Of a stretch of 64,000 nt of DNA, positions 37,070 through 49,740 are shown one piece after another. The stretch spans positions 10,789,723 to 10,853,722 of the forward strand of contig JBBMOA010000003.1 of assembly GCA_037954235.1 (NCBI GenBank). The letters are read 5' to 3'. The first letter of the stretch is position 1. The number at the start of each line of letters is the position of its first letter. A program made the position numbers and the translations under genes. The notes beneath the pieces are model-generated. The model had not been told where the DNA came from and did not search any database. It worked only from the letters and a program-made list of their open reading frames with translations. The DNA comes from Aulostomus chinensis. Taxonomy: Eukaryota > Chordata > Actinopteri > Syngnathiformes > Aulostomidae.

Positions 37070-37442
37070 TTCTCCTGCCAATTCGTGCCATCAGTTCTGC
37101 ATTGGCTGCCGCCTTGGTCCTCATGTCCTGGTTCTTGGCCAGGTCTATGAGGACACTAAGAATGCTGGTGGGCACGTCAAGGGACAGGGCAAATCGGGAC
37201 CCTTGCTGGGCTCTCTTGGGCACCTGGGAGGCAGGCCGAGGGGCTCTCACATGCCGGAGCACCGTGCGATGCTCTGACCGCAGCAATGAGTTCAACACTC
37301 CACTGTGGTTTAGGATGTCGACAGCCAGCGTGTCCCTCTGTGTGTCTTCATTAAATTTGGCAAGAGTAGGACTGCTCCTCTGAGCCTGGACACACCATGG
37401 CAGAAGCAGAGCCAGGCAAAACCATGCACGCACACGTCTCAT
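37065..37442 (-). CDS. ucn2: Urocortin-2 prohormone
   Basis: One coding exon gives 125 residues. The start is set at MRRVRAWF because a CTGCAG acceptor puts the exon edge at 37452, only 10 nt upstream; earlier Met codons in the open frame lie in the intron. The N-terminus has a signal peptide (about 1-20: MRRVRAWFCLALLLPWCVQA). The C-terminus holds a CRF-family hormone of 38 residues starting FALSLDVPTSILSV and ending ELMARI, followed by GRRK for trimming and amidation. Urocortin 2 and 3 are secreted ligands of the CRF2 receptor. ARI-GRRK resembles UCN2 more than the QI-GRKK end of UCN3. The neighbouring uqcrc1 agrees with human UCN2-COL7A1-UQCRC1 order. The 5' non-coding exon was not located. 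Confidence 0.9.
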   Translation of the reverse strand: MRRVRAWFCLALLLPWCVQAQRSSPTLAKFNEDTQRDTLAVDILNHSGVLNSLLRSEHRTVLRHVRAPRPASQVPKRAQQGSRFALSLDVPTSILSVLIDLAKNQDMRTKAAANAELMARIGRRK

Positions 37443-37925
37443 GGTCAGAATTCTGCAGGGAAACAACAAGAACGGACACTTTTAGAAGAGATTTGAACCC
37501 ATCTGAAGATACTGTCTTCCTTGATTATATAAATAACCTACTTAAGTACAAACCTGAGGATGTAGATTATAACGACGGTTTTCGTGTGGAATTTTGCTTA
37601 GGTGACTCATTACGACATTTGGAATTTATGAAATATGAATTTAGTTGAAATTTCAGTTGAAGGAAATAAAAGAAGATACCAAACACTTCTGTTGCTCAGC
37701 ATCACAATTTATTTTAATACTTACTCTTCCAAAGTATTTACTCCTGAAGGTGATCCACATTAACTGAAAAGTCACTTAAATCTGTAAAGTATCATAATAA
37801 CCCCCAACACTCCTTTTTTTTTCAAAGCATGAAGTCACTCTTTCCTACGCACCTTGACCTGTTTGAAATTTTCATTCGTAAATAAAATATAAATGACCAG
37901 TAAATAAAGTTAATTATCAATTTTG

Positions 37926-38010
37926 GACCAAAAATCAGAATCAGAATCAAAATCAGAAATCCTTCATTAATCCCTTGCGGGAAATTGTTGGATTGCAGTG
38001 CTCCATATCA
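37926..38010 (+). repeat. Retroposon-like fragment
   Basis: Repeated AATCAG hexamers are followed by 'CTTCATTAATCCCTTGCGGG' and AAATTG. This resembles a frequent fish repeat that reads 'tttattgatcccngngggaaatt'. Identification is by recalled pattern only. Confidence 0.4.
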
Positions 38011-38521
38011 CAGTAAAAAAACAATATTTAGTAAGAAAAAAATAGAGAATCAAGAATACAAGGAGATATCTTTTGTTATAAATGATGTAAAGTCTTCTAT
38101 TGACAGTTGAAATTTCAAATATTGCTTCTGATATTACTACAGGACAAACAAACAAACATTTTAAATGCAGAGAATTATAAGCCATCCAGCTTTGTCTCTT
38201 TCATCCCTGCACTTTATGTAATATTCCAAATTGTGCAGTTGTTTCTTAGTAATAAACTTAAGTGAGCCTCCCAAAGTGTCATAATCATAATTCGTACTTA
38301 CTCTGTGTCACCAGCGTGAAAATTTTGTAATTTGACTAAAAGGCACTTCTATTCCCGGAGCTCTGGTGATGATCAGGAAGACTCTTAAATGTCCTGCAAT
38401 AACGGGTCTTCTGTCTTGTCTTCTTCAGCTTCTGCAGGGGCGACCTGTGTGCCACGCAGTCGGACGGTTAACTGCCTGCTCCTCCACGATTCAACCACGT
38501 CCGTCTTCCTCGCCGTAACAC

Positions 38522-38522
<1 letters not shown>

Positions 38523-38592
<70 letters not shown>

Positions 38593-38602
38593 ACATACAC
38601 AC
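38523..38602 (+). repeat. (AC)n microsatellite
   Basis: About 31 uninterrupted AC units followed by interrupted CA-rich sequence. Confidence 0.98.
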
Positions 38603-38975
38603 TCAACACACAACTTCTTTCCTCCTATGTTTATCGTTTTCACCCTCCCCTCTTTTAATCTCATTTCCTCCCCACTCATTGCTGTCTTTCTAAGTCTAAA
38701 AATAACACAACAGTAATCACAATAGTTTGCTTCTAATGAATTGGACAGTCACCAGAGTCTATAGAGCCCATCAGCACCATTCAGATGCATAGTAACAACT
38801 ACCTCCCATATATGTTCAGACTCAAAATGTCATACAATAATGTTCGCCCTTCTGGTTCATGACTCATGTGTCCATGTAATTCATCATGGCAGCAACATTT
38901 GAGTGTTAAGATGGAGAACATGTTCAGGAATATCATGTCATTTTTGAAAATTTAAAGAATGCAAACGTTCATTTA

Positions 38976-38999
38976 TACACACACACACACACACACACA
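38976..38999 (+). repeat. (AC)n microsatellite, short
   Basis: About twelve AC units. Confidence 0.95.
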
Positions 39000-41250
39000 T
39001 AAATATTCATTTTTATAAGCAATTTCAATGTTGAGGGAGATTTGGTTTATTTTATAAGTGAGAATTACTGATTTCGTGCAGGTGTTGTGAATGAAGGGTT
39101 AGTCATCATAATAAGGTTAAAGTCACATCAGATAACCTGCAGGGACCACAGTAAACTCCCCAGGCATGTTGTCCCACCTCAGATCCACAGGGTCATGACC
39201 TAAAGGACACGACATATCATCACACACTCGTGAAAATTTTCACTTGCTGGATGAGTCACTGATGTCCACACACAAACCACAAGATAAACAGCGTGACGTT
39301 ACAGGAACCTTGAATCCACACAAGGGTAAGTTGTTTGTACGTTCTCTTTAGCAGAATATTTAAATCGAACATTTTATCTTAACTCATCAGACAAACGAGC
39401 AGAAGACGTCACAAACTCCAAAATGAATAAATACATTTTAAGTTGTTTTACATGAAAGCGCAGGCCAAATCCTTCCACATTGGTGTGACGGTGATTCAAT
39501 TATACAGGGCATATTTCGTAAGTCGTATCATCACTTATACTTTAAGGAGACTACTGGAACCTTAACTGGACTCCGTGGAATATCCCGTTTCACCGTTTAG
39601 CCAGCACCCCTCACACCTGTATGTTCAGGTGTGTGGCGGAGTTGTGTTGTTGCCAGAGTATGACAGGGCTTAGAGAAAAAAACACAATATTTGGATTCTG
39701 AACGAAGGAGCCAACTGCTGGATTTTGCAAATGAACAATATACATCTATAGTTGGAAGTAATGTTTCAACTCATGAATATCACATAGGTACAATCAGGAG
39801 GAGTCCATCGGTGAGGTTTCAAGTTGAACGTTCACTGATGAGTTTCTCTCACTTCTTCTTCGGCATGAAGCCCCTGCCACCTTTGACATATCAAATAAAC
39901 TTGAACAATTTAATGTTGAGTATACCTACAGTTGTGAGGGTCTAACTTGAAGTCGTTTAGAAAATATCTAAGGGAGGAATCTGAGTATAACTCTACCTCA
40001 TGAAGATTCCATTCTGTAGGAGTGATCAAGAGTGATCGCACAATTATGATGAAGTCTGGAGGACATACAGAGTTATCACCACTTCCTGGTTAGCACGGTG
40101 TTAAGTGTCCAATGTATCAACACATGGCAACATCAGCAACATCTCAACATCATTTTTACTGAGCCTAACATGAATCTGACCATCCATTTTTGGAGTATTT
40201 CAATTCTGAACATGTCAAAACACACAAAATCCTAAAATATCCCTCATATTGCTCCTGACTAATGAATCTATATTCGTCTTGTTGTCTTGGATAAATGCAC
40301 ACGGCTACCAGAGTCGATGTAAACAGCTGAAAGTGTGTATGAGGCACCAGTCCGAGACGCGTGTGTGCAATGTATGTGCGTGTGTGCGTGTGTGTGGAGG
40401 GAGGTTCTACGGAGCCCTGTGGCAACAAATTGAAGCCAAGCCTCTGTCCCTGGGTAACAACACTGATGTGTCTATTTCATAACATTCACTCACAATAATC
40501 ACCTCAAAACAAAAGCAAATCCTGAGCACAGAAAAATAGAGTCAATTGAACTTCGCACCCCAGGAGGCCCTCTGGTGGACACTCACACCACTCACTCTGT
40601 CTCGCCTCTTAAATTGAATCCTGTCTTGTACCTATACACTGTCTTTGAAAGTCTAATATCAGCTGTTTCTATCTATTTCCTTGTGTTGCATCACAGTATA
40701 AATGCTGAGTATTGTTATTTAGAAGCTTCTTTATAGACATACAGGTCTATTTAAAGAACCCCCAGAGGGAGAAGCGCGTCAGTTGTGATAAAACCCCCTG
40801 GACAAGTACACTGAGGAGAACTACACAAAGCCTACCTCATTCCCTGACTCACCTCCAGTCCAGCTCATCATGGGACCCATCCTCATCTGACTAATGACAT
40901 GAACAACGATAGTTGGACCCTCAGGGCTCCAAAGGAAGAGGAGTCATCCCGTTTCACCACAGATAAACAACCACGGGTCACGCAGATGTCATCTAGCCTC
41001 TAACAAATATTAATTTACACACCAGCCACATCTTTGTCACCGATACAGCAGGACCACACAGTGATATGAGATGATGTCATCTCCTATGATTCAATTCACA
41101 TTTTACTGTATATATCAAGGCAGGTCCTGATTTATCACCCCAACAGCCTGCTGACGTAGGTTCCAAACAATCAACTCAATGTATCAGAGGGCATCTCAAC
41201 ATGACTGCTGTGGTAAGAGAGAAAACTGATGTCGAACAGCAACACATTAA

Positions 41251-41621
41251 TCCATCCATCCATTTTCTTCCGCTTATCCTATTAAGGGTCGAGGGGGCTG
41301 GAGCCTATCCCAGCATCAATGGGCGAGAGGAGGGGTTCACTCTGGACAGGTCACCAGTCCATCACAGGGCCAACACATAGAGACAACCAACCATTCACAC
41401 TCACAGTCACACCTACAGTCAATTTAGAGTATCAATCAGCCTCGTCCCCTCTCGATGTCTTTGGACTGTGGGAGGAAGCTGGAGTACCAGAGAGAACCCA
41501 CACAGGAACAGGGAGAACATGGAGACTCACACAGAAAGATCCCGTGCCCGAGCAGGGACTTGAACCCAAAACCTTCTTGCTGTGAGGCAACAGTGCTGAC
41601 CACTGCACCACAGTGCCGCCC
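41251..41621 (-). mobile_element. Family A SINE, full length
   Basis: On the minus strand it runs from GGGCGGCACTGTGGTGCAG through the complete body to AAAATGGATGGATGGA. Length and block order match the 35.3 kb copy. Confidence 0.9.
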
Positions 41622-41959
41622 AGCAACACATTCATATCGACAGTAAAACATTCTTCTAATTAAAAACATTTATGTATCATAGAAACTGATAGTAGTAGGT
41701 AAATAGCAGCAGCCTACGCATTGAGGGATAAAAAGCAAGAGAAGGATTCAATAACACAGGATTAGATGTTAACTTCCTTGTGCATGCACATACAGAAAAC
41801 TTGATGGATGATGGGCGGTAAATTGAATTTGGGTTGTGTGTGTTGGTTGCTGGGGCCGCTTCCCTGATCCACTCACCTACAATTGATGAGAAAAACTTGG
41901 TGAATGATGGGTGGTAAGTTGAATATGGGAATTTGATTCAGATTGTGGAAGGTAGGCTG

Positions 41960-42500
41960 AATTTAGGATGTATTATCAGTAGCGTTCCTCTGGCTCATGG
42001 GGTGCTTTCATTATACACCCTCACCAGAGGCAGCCAGCTACAGGCTGATCAAACCTGCGCTTGCATCCCATGCCCAATTAGTAAATTGCTCTACCTTGCC
42101 TTGTTAGCTAGGAGCCCAACTGGGGCCGCTTCTCTCTGCAGCTTCAGATGCAGTTTTGAAGGCTATACGTAGGCTCTTGCCCCTGATCCCCATGTCCCAC
42201 AGCAGTTTGGTGGTGGATGTTGCCACAAACCCTCTGCATCCAACCCCCGCTGGGTAGACTTGTGTGTTCCAGCCACAGTGTCGTGCCTCAGCAGCTAGTT
42301 CAGCATAGCACGGGTGTTTTCGCTCGCATGCCTCATCTATGGAGTCCTCCCAGGGTATGGTGAGCTCAGTGACATAAGCCTTCTTGAGGGGGACCAGAGC
42401 ACCAGGTCAGGTCTGAGGGTGGTGGTGGCAATCTCTGGAGGAAACACCAGCTGCCTGCCAATATCCGCACACAGTTGCCAGTCCCGCGCTAAGCACAAAT
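41960..42500 (-). mobile_element. Decayed C-terminal end of a retroelement ORF
   Basis: On the minus strand the translation contains blocks such as DWQLCADIGRQL, TTTLRPDLVLWSP, then after a one-base shift ELTIPWEDS, PAGVGCRGFVATST and ASEAAERSG. The spaced D...ELT pattern and the ending resemble a recurrent C-terminal domain of fish non-LTR retroelements, possibly a PD-(D/E)XK-like nuclease. One frameshift and a later stop show decay. I cannot assign the clade. Confidence 0.5.
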
Positions 42501-43129
42501 ACAGTTGTGAGGTTCATATATCTCTCAAAATACATGCATTAGAAACAGCTGGGCTCTACTTTATCCAGCACGGGTTTTATAGAAAAGCAAAGAGAGGTGC
42601 TAATGCTAACTATAATGTACATTTCAAGGAGACAGTGTTTGGAAGTTACAGATAGGGGATTTAATGTTTTGTATTTGCATTGTCAATATCAATATGACAA
42701 ATTGGGAGTGATGGCTGGATCGTTCGATGCCAGCAAACTCGTGCTGTTGCTCTCTTACACTGATATTTAGCTGGAATTTACTCCTGCCACCTTTCCCAGT
42801 GACAAAACCCACACTACAGATTATACTGAGCATAAAAAAATCCAAATGTTTTCTAAAACTGATGCATCAAAGAATCATAGTACAGCTTTAGCAAACATGT
42901 ATCTAGTCAAACAACAGTGCAACATACCACACAAATATATATACAGGACCAACACGCAGTGTTTTACCATTTATTTTGTCGGAATGAGAGCTTCTGTTAT
43001 GTACAATAGCAGACAAAAATAAAACTTACAGACATTATAAATATAATTTTGCTCCGTACTGACTGTACTGTGTCCTGATGTGATAATCCACCCCCTCTCC
43101 TCTTTCCCTCCCCTGAAACCAATATGTCA
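42501..43129. other. Spacer downstream of uqcrc1
   Basis: No gene or clear repeat seen. Confidence 0.5.
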
Positions 43130-43135
43130 TTTATT
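43130..43135 (-). terminator. uqcrc1: Poly(A) signal of uqcrc1
   Basis: AATAAA on the minus strand, 166 nt past the stop codon. Confidence 0.6.
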
Positions 43136-43300
43136 TTTCAAGAGACGTTTTCCAGGGCTGTAAATGCATGTGATGTTCAGTAAAGTCTACATGGACGATG
43201 CTCAGGTGTTCTCTCTTGCAACAAAACAAAAAAAAATGTGGGGTGAGAGAGAGGAGGACTATGAGAGGTGATTGTGGGACACATGGAGCAACACCACAGA

Positions 43301-44112
43301 TTAAAACCTCAGCCAGTACATGGCGCTGCGCATTCTATTGTAGTCAGGTAACTGCTCAATAGGACCTGGAGGAGACAGGAGAGAGTCATTAGGGTAAAAG
43401 CCTGCGACTCATCTAGATCCTGTTTATCAAAGGAGGACTACATTGTAGATAATTGGAAGATGTTTGGCCTCCCATCTGAACATAGAATGGGAGGCAAAAC
43501 ATCTTTCAGGTATCTCCAACTATGTCACTGGGGGCTGAACCCAGAACAACTGGACACAGCCCCCAGTAGATGGTTCCTCCACAAAGTCATAAGAGACAGC
43601 AGAACTCACCAACAGCAGCCACAGCAGGACACTTATCATAGATATATTTGGAGCAGACGTCACGCACCATCCTGGGAGTGACGGCCTGAAAGGAAAGAGG
43701 GAAGTCAGAACTCATATCCTGCACATACACTAAATGGTTTGACAATTTTCAACTTCCGAGTGTCAACTCACATCAATCCGAGCGTCCCACTCAGCCAGAG
43801 GAATACGCCGCCCGTAGTTCAGAATGTGTCTGCCGACGTCGTCACAAATGGGTGTTGTTCCTAAGATAAACAGTTGTGTGGGTTTGTGATTCATGGGAGC
43901 TTGTATGTGTGTGGGTTAGTGTGAATGCATGACAGTCTGACAAATTAGGTACCATTGAGCTGTCCAATCAGACTGGCCTTTAGAGCGTTCTTGCCCCTGG
44001 AGACATCACTCTCAGTCACTGTGGTGCACAGATTCATCCTAAAATACACAGAATACAGGAAAGGAAATAAACATGGTTCTAGGATTTGAAAGGAAATAAT
44101 GTTATGGTGTTC

Positions 44113-44149
<37 letters not shown>

Positions 44150-47100
44150 ATGTATGTATGTATGTATGTATGTATGTATGTATGTATGTGTGTGCGTGCG
44201 TGCGTGCGTGTGACTGACGCTGGAGAAACAACTGACCAGGCATTCTGGGACCAGTGCATCATGTCTTCAATGAAGTTCTTCTCAGACACAAAGTAAATGC
44301 CCATCAGGCTGGAGTCACTATAGGAGGAGAGGAAGGTCTGGAAGCTGTGGCAGCACTTGTCCTTCACAGCCAGTTGAGCCAGGCGGCTGCTCAGATGCTG
44401 GAAGGAAGAATCTGCATGATTAACAAGTCCAACTACAGACTATTAATCTGCACAAATCATCATTCTGGTCATTGTCACATTCTCCATTTTAAGCTTTTCA
44501 ATTACCAGAATTGTCGGTAGTTACTTTTCAAACATTTTAAACAAAGTATAAAAGGTACGCTGTGTAATTTAATTGTCCAGCCCCTCAGCTTTACCATTTC
44601 ACCCCACTAGTGGGATGCAAGAATTTGAAAACATTTTCGATTGAAGCACTAAAACTATAACTCCTCTACCCAGGAACGCATGCTGCATCTCACGTGTTGT
44701 TGCTCCCGACAGGTCCAGAATCAAGTGTGAAACCCCTGACCCCGCTCTTCAGAGAGGACAGTGATGTACCGCTCCATCATAGCCAATTAAAACACTGTCA
44801 GTGTTAAGCAGGCAAAGCTTAGAGGGGAAAATGCTGGACTAATGTGTCAGATACCGTTTTAGAGGCATTACTCTAATAGTTTCTGTGCTACGGATGCTGA
44901 AAAATATCACTTAAGTTTCTTACCTCACCACCACCATAAGTGAGGTCATAGCTGCCGAGTATCGAGTTGGCCACCATGAGGGGCACGATGTCTGGGCTGG
45001 AAGCACTGGGCCCCTCCACAGCAATGGCGATGTGTGCCAAAGGCAACCAATCATCACGCAAACGGACCTGAGGAGAAGCATGACAGGATCAGACATGCCA
45101 GAGTACTAACTATGACAGTGAAAATAATACAAATATCTGGGCCACCATCTCACAATCTATGTCTAGTCTGTTCCATATACTTACAGCTTCTGTCTTCCTT
45201 CACAACTCTATGCTACGAGTGGTAAAACAGTAATGAACAGTGAAAATAAGCAATCCAGGAGAGCAATCTTACCTCACTGCCAGTGAATCGACAGGGTGAC
45301 AACACGGGAATGGCATCTCCCTCGTACTCAAAAGACACGCTGCTGAAGTGGGATTTGGCCAAACCAACCAACTCCTCATGGTTCACACCTGAACAGATTG
45401 CAAGATAAATGTTAATTCTTTACATTAAAGTGATACACCACCCAAAAATTTTTCGGATTTCAAATGAGCTGACAGAGAGGTTTTTTAAGTCGTGTGTCAC
45501 TTTGTGTCACACTCCTGAGAATGCAGACAGAGTGAACCATGTATGTTTAACCAGGAGCTAATGGCCACGTTCGCTAACAACACCTACAGCAACAACAAGT
45601 GTTGATCCATTAACCAACACACAAGCACATTTTCTGGTACAATCCACATTGTTTTATCAGGTTATAAGCTCATTAATGCCCAAACACTTTTACCTAAGCT
45701 TTACATTGTTGCTGTTTGCCATCAGGTATCCATTAGTTGCAGACTAAATATACATGGCTGGCTTTTTCTGCATTCTGGAGTCACAAAGTAGTGATGCAGA
45801 AGGGGAGAAACATATTTGCGATGAGCACTCAACACCCTCATAACACTTTATTAGTTTAAGTGTACTAAAGAATAGAGGACCTACCTCCTGCAGCAGCTAG
45901 CACCATGCGAGGGGCCTTGTAATGAGAACTGATGTAATCCACTAGGTCCTGGCGCATCAGATTTCTAGCATAAGTGTTTTCCATTAATACAATCATATCT
46001 ACACATACACACCCACACATAGATAGAGTAAGATACATGAAATTATTGTGTCTTGCCAAAATTACAGGCAAACATTTAATCATAGTAGTTGAGACAAGTT
46101 TAGTGATTGTGACCCAAGTCAAATGTGTGTGAGAGTGGGCAGTTCTCGTACCTGGCGTTGTTGGAGGGTCCCAGCACACTATGTCCCAGTGGAGTTCCCT
46201 GGTAGGCTGTGGCATGCAGCAGGTCCAAGCAAACCTCCTGCAGGTTGCCCTCGACCTCCTCTAGCTCACGTAGAATAACACCCCTCTGCTGCTCTATGTC
46301 GGCCTCACTCAGTGAGCAACTCTGCACTACCTCTGACAGCAGCTCCACAGCTGAAGACACAGAGGGGCAGAGGTTGTTCAACAGCTCTGCTTTGGTCATC
46401 TGAAATCTGAGGAACAATATTATTTCACTGTGTCCAAATACAGTCACAGCTTATCTTACCTTTAGGCAAGTCTTTCGCCAAGGTCTTCATGTAGTATGCA
46501 GTGTGTTCCCGGGAGGTGTAGGCATTCAAGTGAGCACCCATAGACTCCACCTCCTGTTCCAGGGCCGTCTGGGGGCGCTTCTTGGTTCCCTGGGGTGCAA
46601 GAATAATGGTAAATGTTTTTTTTTTAAATCTACTTTGATCTCCACACATTTCAGAATAATTGTGTCATGTAAGAAGTAGAAAAAGAGACCAAGACTCAGG
46701 ATGGCAAGTGATGTCTACCTTGAAAGCCATATGCTCCAAGAAAAAACCAGCTCCATTGGTCTTCTCACTCTCATAGCGACTGCCAGCACTGATCCATAGC
46801 CCAACCTGGTGAAATATAGCGATACAGATTGAAACTGTTGACAACAAACTGGGTTTAAATAGTGCTTTTACAAACTCCTGCACAGATGTGGTTATGATAC
46901 TGAATTCTTACAGTGCATGTGGCATGTCCTGTCTCCTCAGATGCTACCCGCAAGCCATTGTCTAAAGTTGAAAGGCGGGTTTCAGGGGCTCCTGCCAGGC
47001 ATTGGGCATAGCTGAATGAGGCCTGTCCAGACCTCAGAGACAGCAGGATGGGCTTAATGGGTAAAGAGAGAACAAGGAGCAATGAGTAAACTCCATTGTT

Positions 47101-48331
47101 AGAGAATATTGAATATTGATAAAAATGTCTAACAGTTCATATTAAACTTATGGGGAAACCATATTCATGTTTTGAAATAGTACAGTGAATAAAGGTTAAA
47201 ATATCAATTTAAGAACAGTAACAAGAGTGGGGTCATTGTAAACTGCACTTTTTCAACCGTAAGCATTTACACACACAAATCACCAGGTTGTCTATTATGA
47301 TGTAACAGATGAATTTCAGCACCTTTATGTAATTGTGACACATTTTAAACTACTACTACACTATCTGGATCAGAGGTGTAAGCTGTCTGAGGGCTACACT
47401 ATTTGTTAGTGACAAAACAGACCAGGGGATTTTTTTATACCCTTTAGGCCTTCTATAAGCAATTAATTACCATGCATAAGTAGAACTGTTTGGCAAGGAC
47501 TACCATGGAAGCCAATACTGCTGATACCTTTGAATCTACCAATGAAAGTACTAAAAAAAGACAATTCAGGGGAATATGTCACTGTCCCCATCAGATCTAT
47601 TCACTCATGTAAAAATATGTACAAGTGTCTACCAGTCCTTCACTTAACATTAAGGTAAAGACGTGTCACCTTAACTCTTATCACGTTCAGGTCCTGTTTC
47701 CAAAATCAGCATTGATTTATTTGACCAAACGAAGAGAAAAGTTCAATTTACGACAGGATTCAAGAGGAAATAAAGTACAGCTACAACAACAGTCCCGTTA
47801 TCTCTGATGATTTGACGCTATGATTCGAGATGAAAAAAGTGCTTATTCAACAAAACATTTGGACGATAGGCAAAATCACAGTATACGGACAAACGAATGT
47901 CACTATGCTAACGCCATTAGCTAGGTAGCTTCGCAGCCTTGGGGGGGCAGATGAGGACAACCGGTTAAAGATGTAGCTTCTGACCTCGAGAACAAATAGA
48001 GACGACGAAACGATAATCGATTCACACACATAAAGTACATGAAGCACAGAGAGAAGCTGTGAAAAGCGCTATCGCCTCACTTGCCCGTTGACCTTGCTAG
48101 CTAGAAGCTGCTAACCGGCTAGCTCACTATCTTTACTGCTGACAGCTCATCCAGCCAGTTAGCAAGCGTCTCTTCCTCGATAACAGTAGGTTTTATTCAA
48201 GCACAACAGGGAACAGAGGTCCCTTGACACTGTGTAGCTGTTCCAGGAAATGGCAATGCTTCACTTACATTGCGCGTATGGGCGAAGACTCTACCCACAG
48301 TGCTCCCAACTCGGTACACAGACGCCGCCAT
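43301..48331 (-). CDS. uqcrc1: Cytochrome b-c1 complex subunit 1 (core protein 1)
   Basis: Thirteen exons on the minus strand (48269-48331, 46912-47052, 46719-46805, 46460-46589, 46152-46350, 45885-45964, 45273-45388, 44924-45067, 44237-44397, 43953-44038, 43772-43860, 43610-43685, 43301-43365) join in frame to 478 residues; the human protein has 480. Core 1 faces the mitochondrial matrix in respiratory complex III and descends from the processing peptidase beta subunit. The basic, Ser/Ala-rich N-terminus MAASVYRVGSTVGRVFAHTR looks like a mitochondrial presequence. The peptidase zinc site is degenerate: GAGFFLEHMAFKGT lacks the first His of HxxEH, as is usual for vertebrate core 1. Other marks are YTSREHTAYYMKTL, HATAYQGTPLGHSVLGP, YKAPRMVLAAAGG and the C-terminal GPIEQLPDYNRMRSAMYWLRF. 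All introns are GT-AG. Confidence 0.96.
43457..43567. other. Two inverted repeats in the last uqcrc1 intron
   Basis: An 18-bp stem with one mismatch (43457-43474 with 43488-43505, 13-nt loop) extends outward with imperfect pairing. It is followed by a second perfect 11-bp stem (ACTGGGGGCTG at 43527-43537 with CAGCCCCCAGT at 43557-43567). The intron is only 244 bp, so most of it could fold. A small foldback element or an intronic hairpin RNA would both fit. Confidence 0.4.
44112..44211 (+). repeat. Compound (TG)n(TATG)n(TGCG)n microsatellite
   Basis: Located in the uqcrc1 intron between exons 9 and 10. TG units are followed by about fifteen TATG units and then TGCG units. Confidence 0.97.
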
Positions 48332-49470
48332 TTCTTAGACCAGGTTACAGGACTACCGAATTTCGTCTGCTCGCCACTACCGCATCTTCGTCGGGCTCAT
48401 TATAAAATGTGTATTAACTGCCCTGCAGGCTCCATATCGCCCCCCGTGTTCAGTTTGTCTTTCTAGTGGTGCGGTAGAGAGCGAATTTCGTGAAAAGAGG
48501 AAAATGACTTTGCGTAATGACACCTAACTATGAAATTGATCATTTAACTAAATATTAATTCCCACTTGGTTGTAGTTATTTTTGAGCTAAAATGAGCAAA
48601 AATGAGTGGTCCTATATGATTGATCATTCAGGGGTGTTTTTATTCATTTAACTCATTTCTAATAACTTTTATATTAAATTTTTTTGTGTCTTGACACTAC
48701 TTTGGATTTTTAAATTAATCTCATCCTTTCCACTTTTCCAGGCGACACTTTACAGGATTTCAATCATGAAAAAGACAACAGTGAATTTAAAAAGTTCTAT
48801 TTTTCTTTTCTTTTTCAATTTTTGTAAGTCTGTTGCATCATAAATTCTGACTACATTGCTAATGGTATTAGGCCATGTTGGAGGTCCTGGTTTTATGTAG
48901 CCAAAGCTCATCAATTTCTGCCTCCATTTTTAACACACTGAAAAAGATAATCCAATTCACTCTGCCAACACTTATCGAACATGAATTATTTTCAACCAAA
49001 AATAAAAAAACTTAAAAAAACATTGACAGCCTACCTGTGTATTTATGAGTAAAGCAATATTTTGTACACTTAATCATGATTTATGGCCAGATGAGGATAA
49101 AGTATTCAAAAAACAGACATGGATCGTGTGGCAGTAGTTTTTGATACAACAGCTAGCTTGCTATTTCAAACTTTAATATGAATTAGGCCACACAAAAAAA
49201 CAAAAACAAAACTGCATGGTGACAATCCAAGTTGAAGGAACATTTTGAAGAATTTGTCAGAGTCTTTTACTTTGTTCACAAGCATGCTATCTAAAATGAA
49301 TGCTTGTTGACAGCTCTGGTCTTGAGTTTAGTTCATTAAGTAGAGGACTCCAGCTGGTCAAGGTTCCAGTCCACCTGGATTGTTCTGGAGAGGTCCCCTC
49401 CAAAAGCAAACATTCTGGTGCTTCTTTGTGGTGCAAGTTTCCACTGGAGAAGTCTTGGTTATGTCTTATC
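48332..49470. other. uqcrc1 upstream region
   Basis: The DNA just above the uqcrc1 ATG is moderately GC-rich and should hold its promoter. No TATA box stands out. The rest is AT-rich without a supported gene. Confidence 0.45.
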
Positions 49471-49740
49471 TCCATCCATCCATCCATTTTCTTCCGCTTA
49501 TTCCTGTTAAGGGTTGCGGGGCTGGAGCCTATCCCAGCGGCTCTCAGGCGAGAGGCAGGGTTCCCCCTGGACAGGTCACCAGTCCATCACAGGGCCAACA
49601 CATAGAGACAGACAACCATTCACACTCACTGTCACGGTCAATTTAGAGTATCAATCAGCCTCGTCCCCTCTTGATGTCTTTGGACTGTGGGAGGAAGCCG
49701 GGGTACCCAGAGAGAACCCATGCAGGCACAGGGAGAGCAC
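49471..49740 (-). mobile_element. Family A SINE, 5'-truncated
   Basis: On the minus strand the GGATGGATGGATGGA tail and body are present up to about the GTGCCTGCATGGGTTCTC block, but the tRNA-like head is absent. Confidence 0.85.

Larger units (their letters stand above)
37453..41250. other. Spacer upstream of ucn2
   Basis: No gene seen. It should contain the ucn2 promoter and 5' exon, which I could not place. CRE half-site-like motifs occur near 39297 and 39407. Microsatellites and a short retroposon-like fragment are listed separately. Confidence 0.5.

Noticed and set aside
37397..37648. 83-codon plus-strand frame over the ucn2 5' region
   Set aside because: Overlaps ucn2 antisense and matches nothing known.
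44112..44211. Regularly spaced short repeats that could suggest an array
   Set aside because: Simple compound microsatellite with no spacers; CRISPR is not applicable to this vertebrate DNA.
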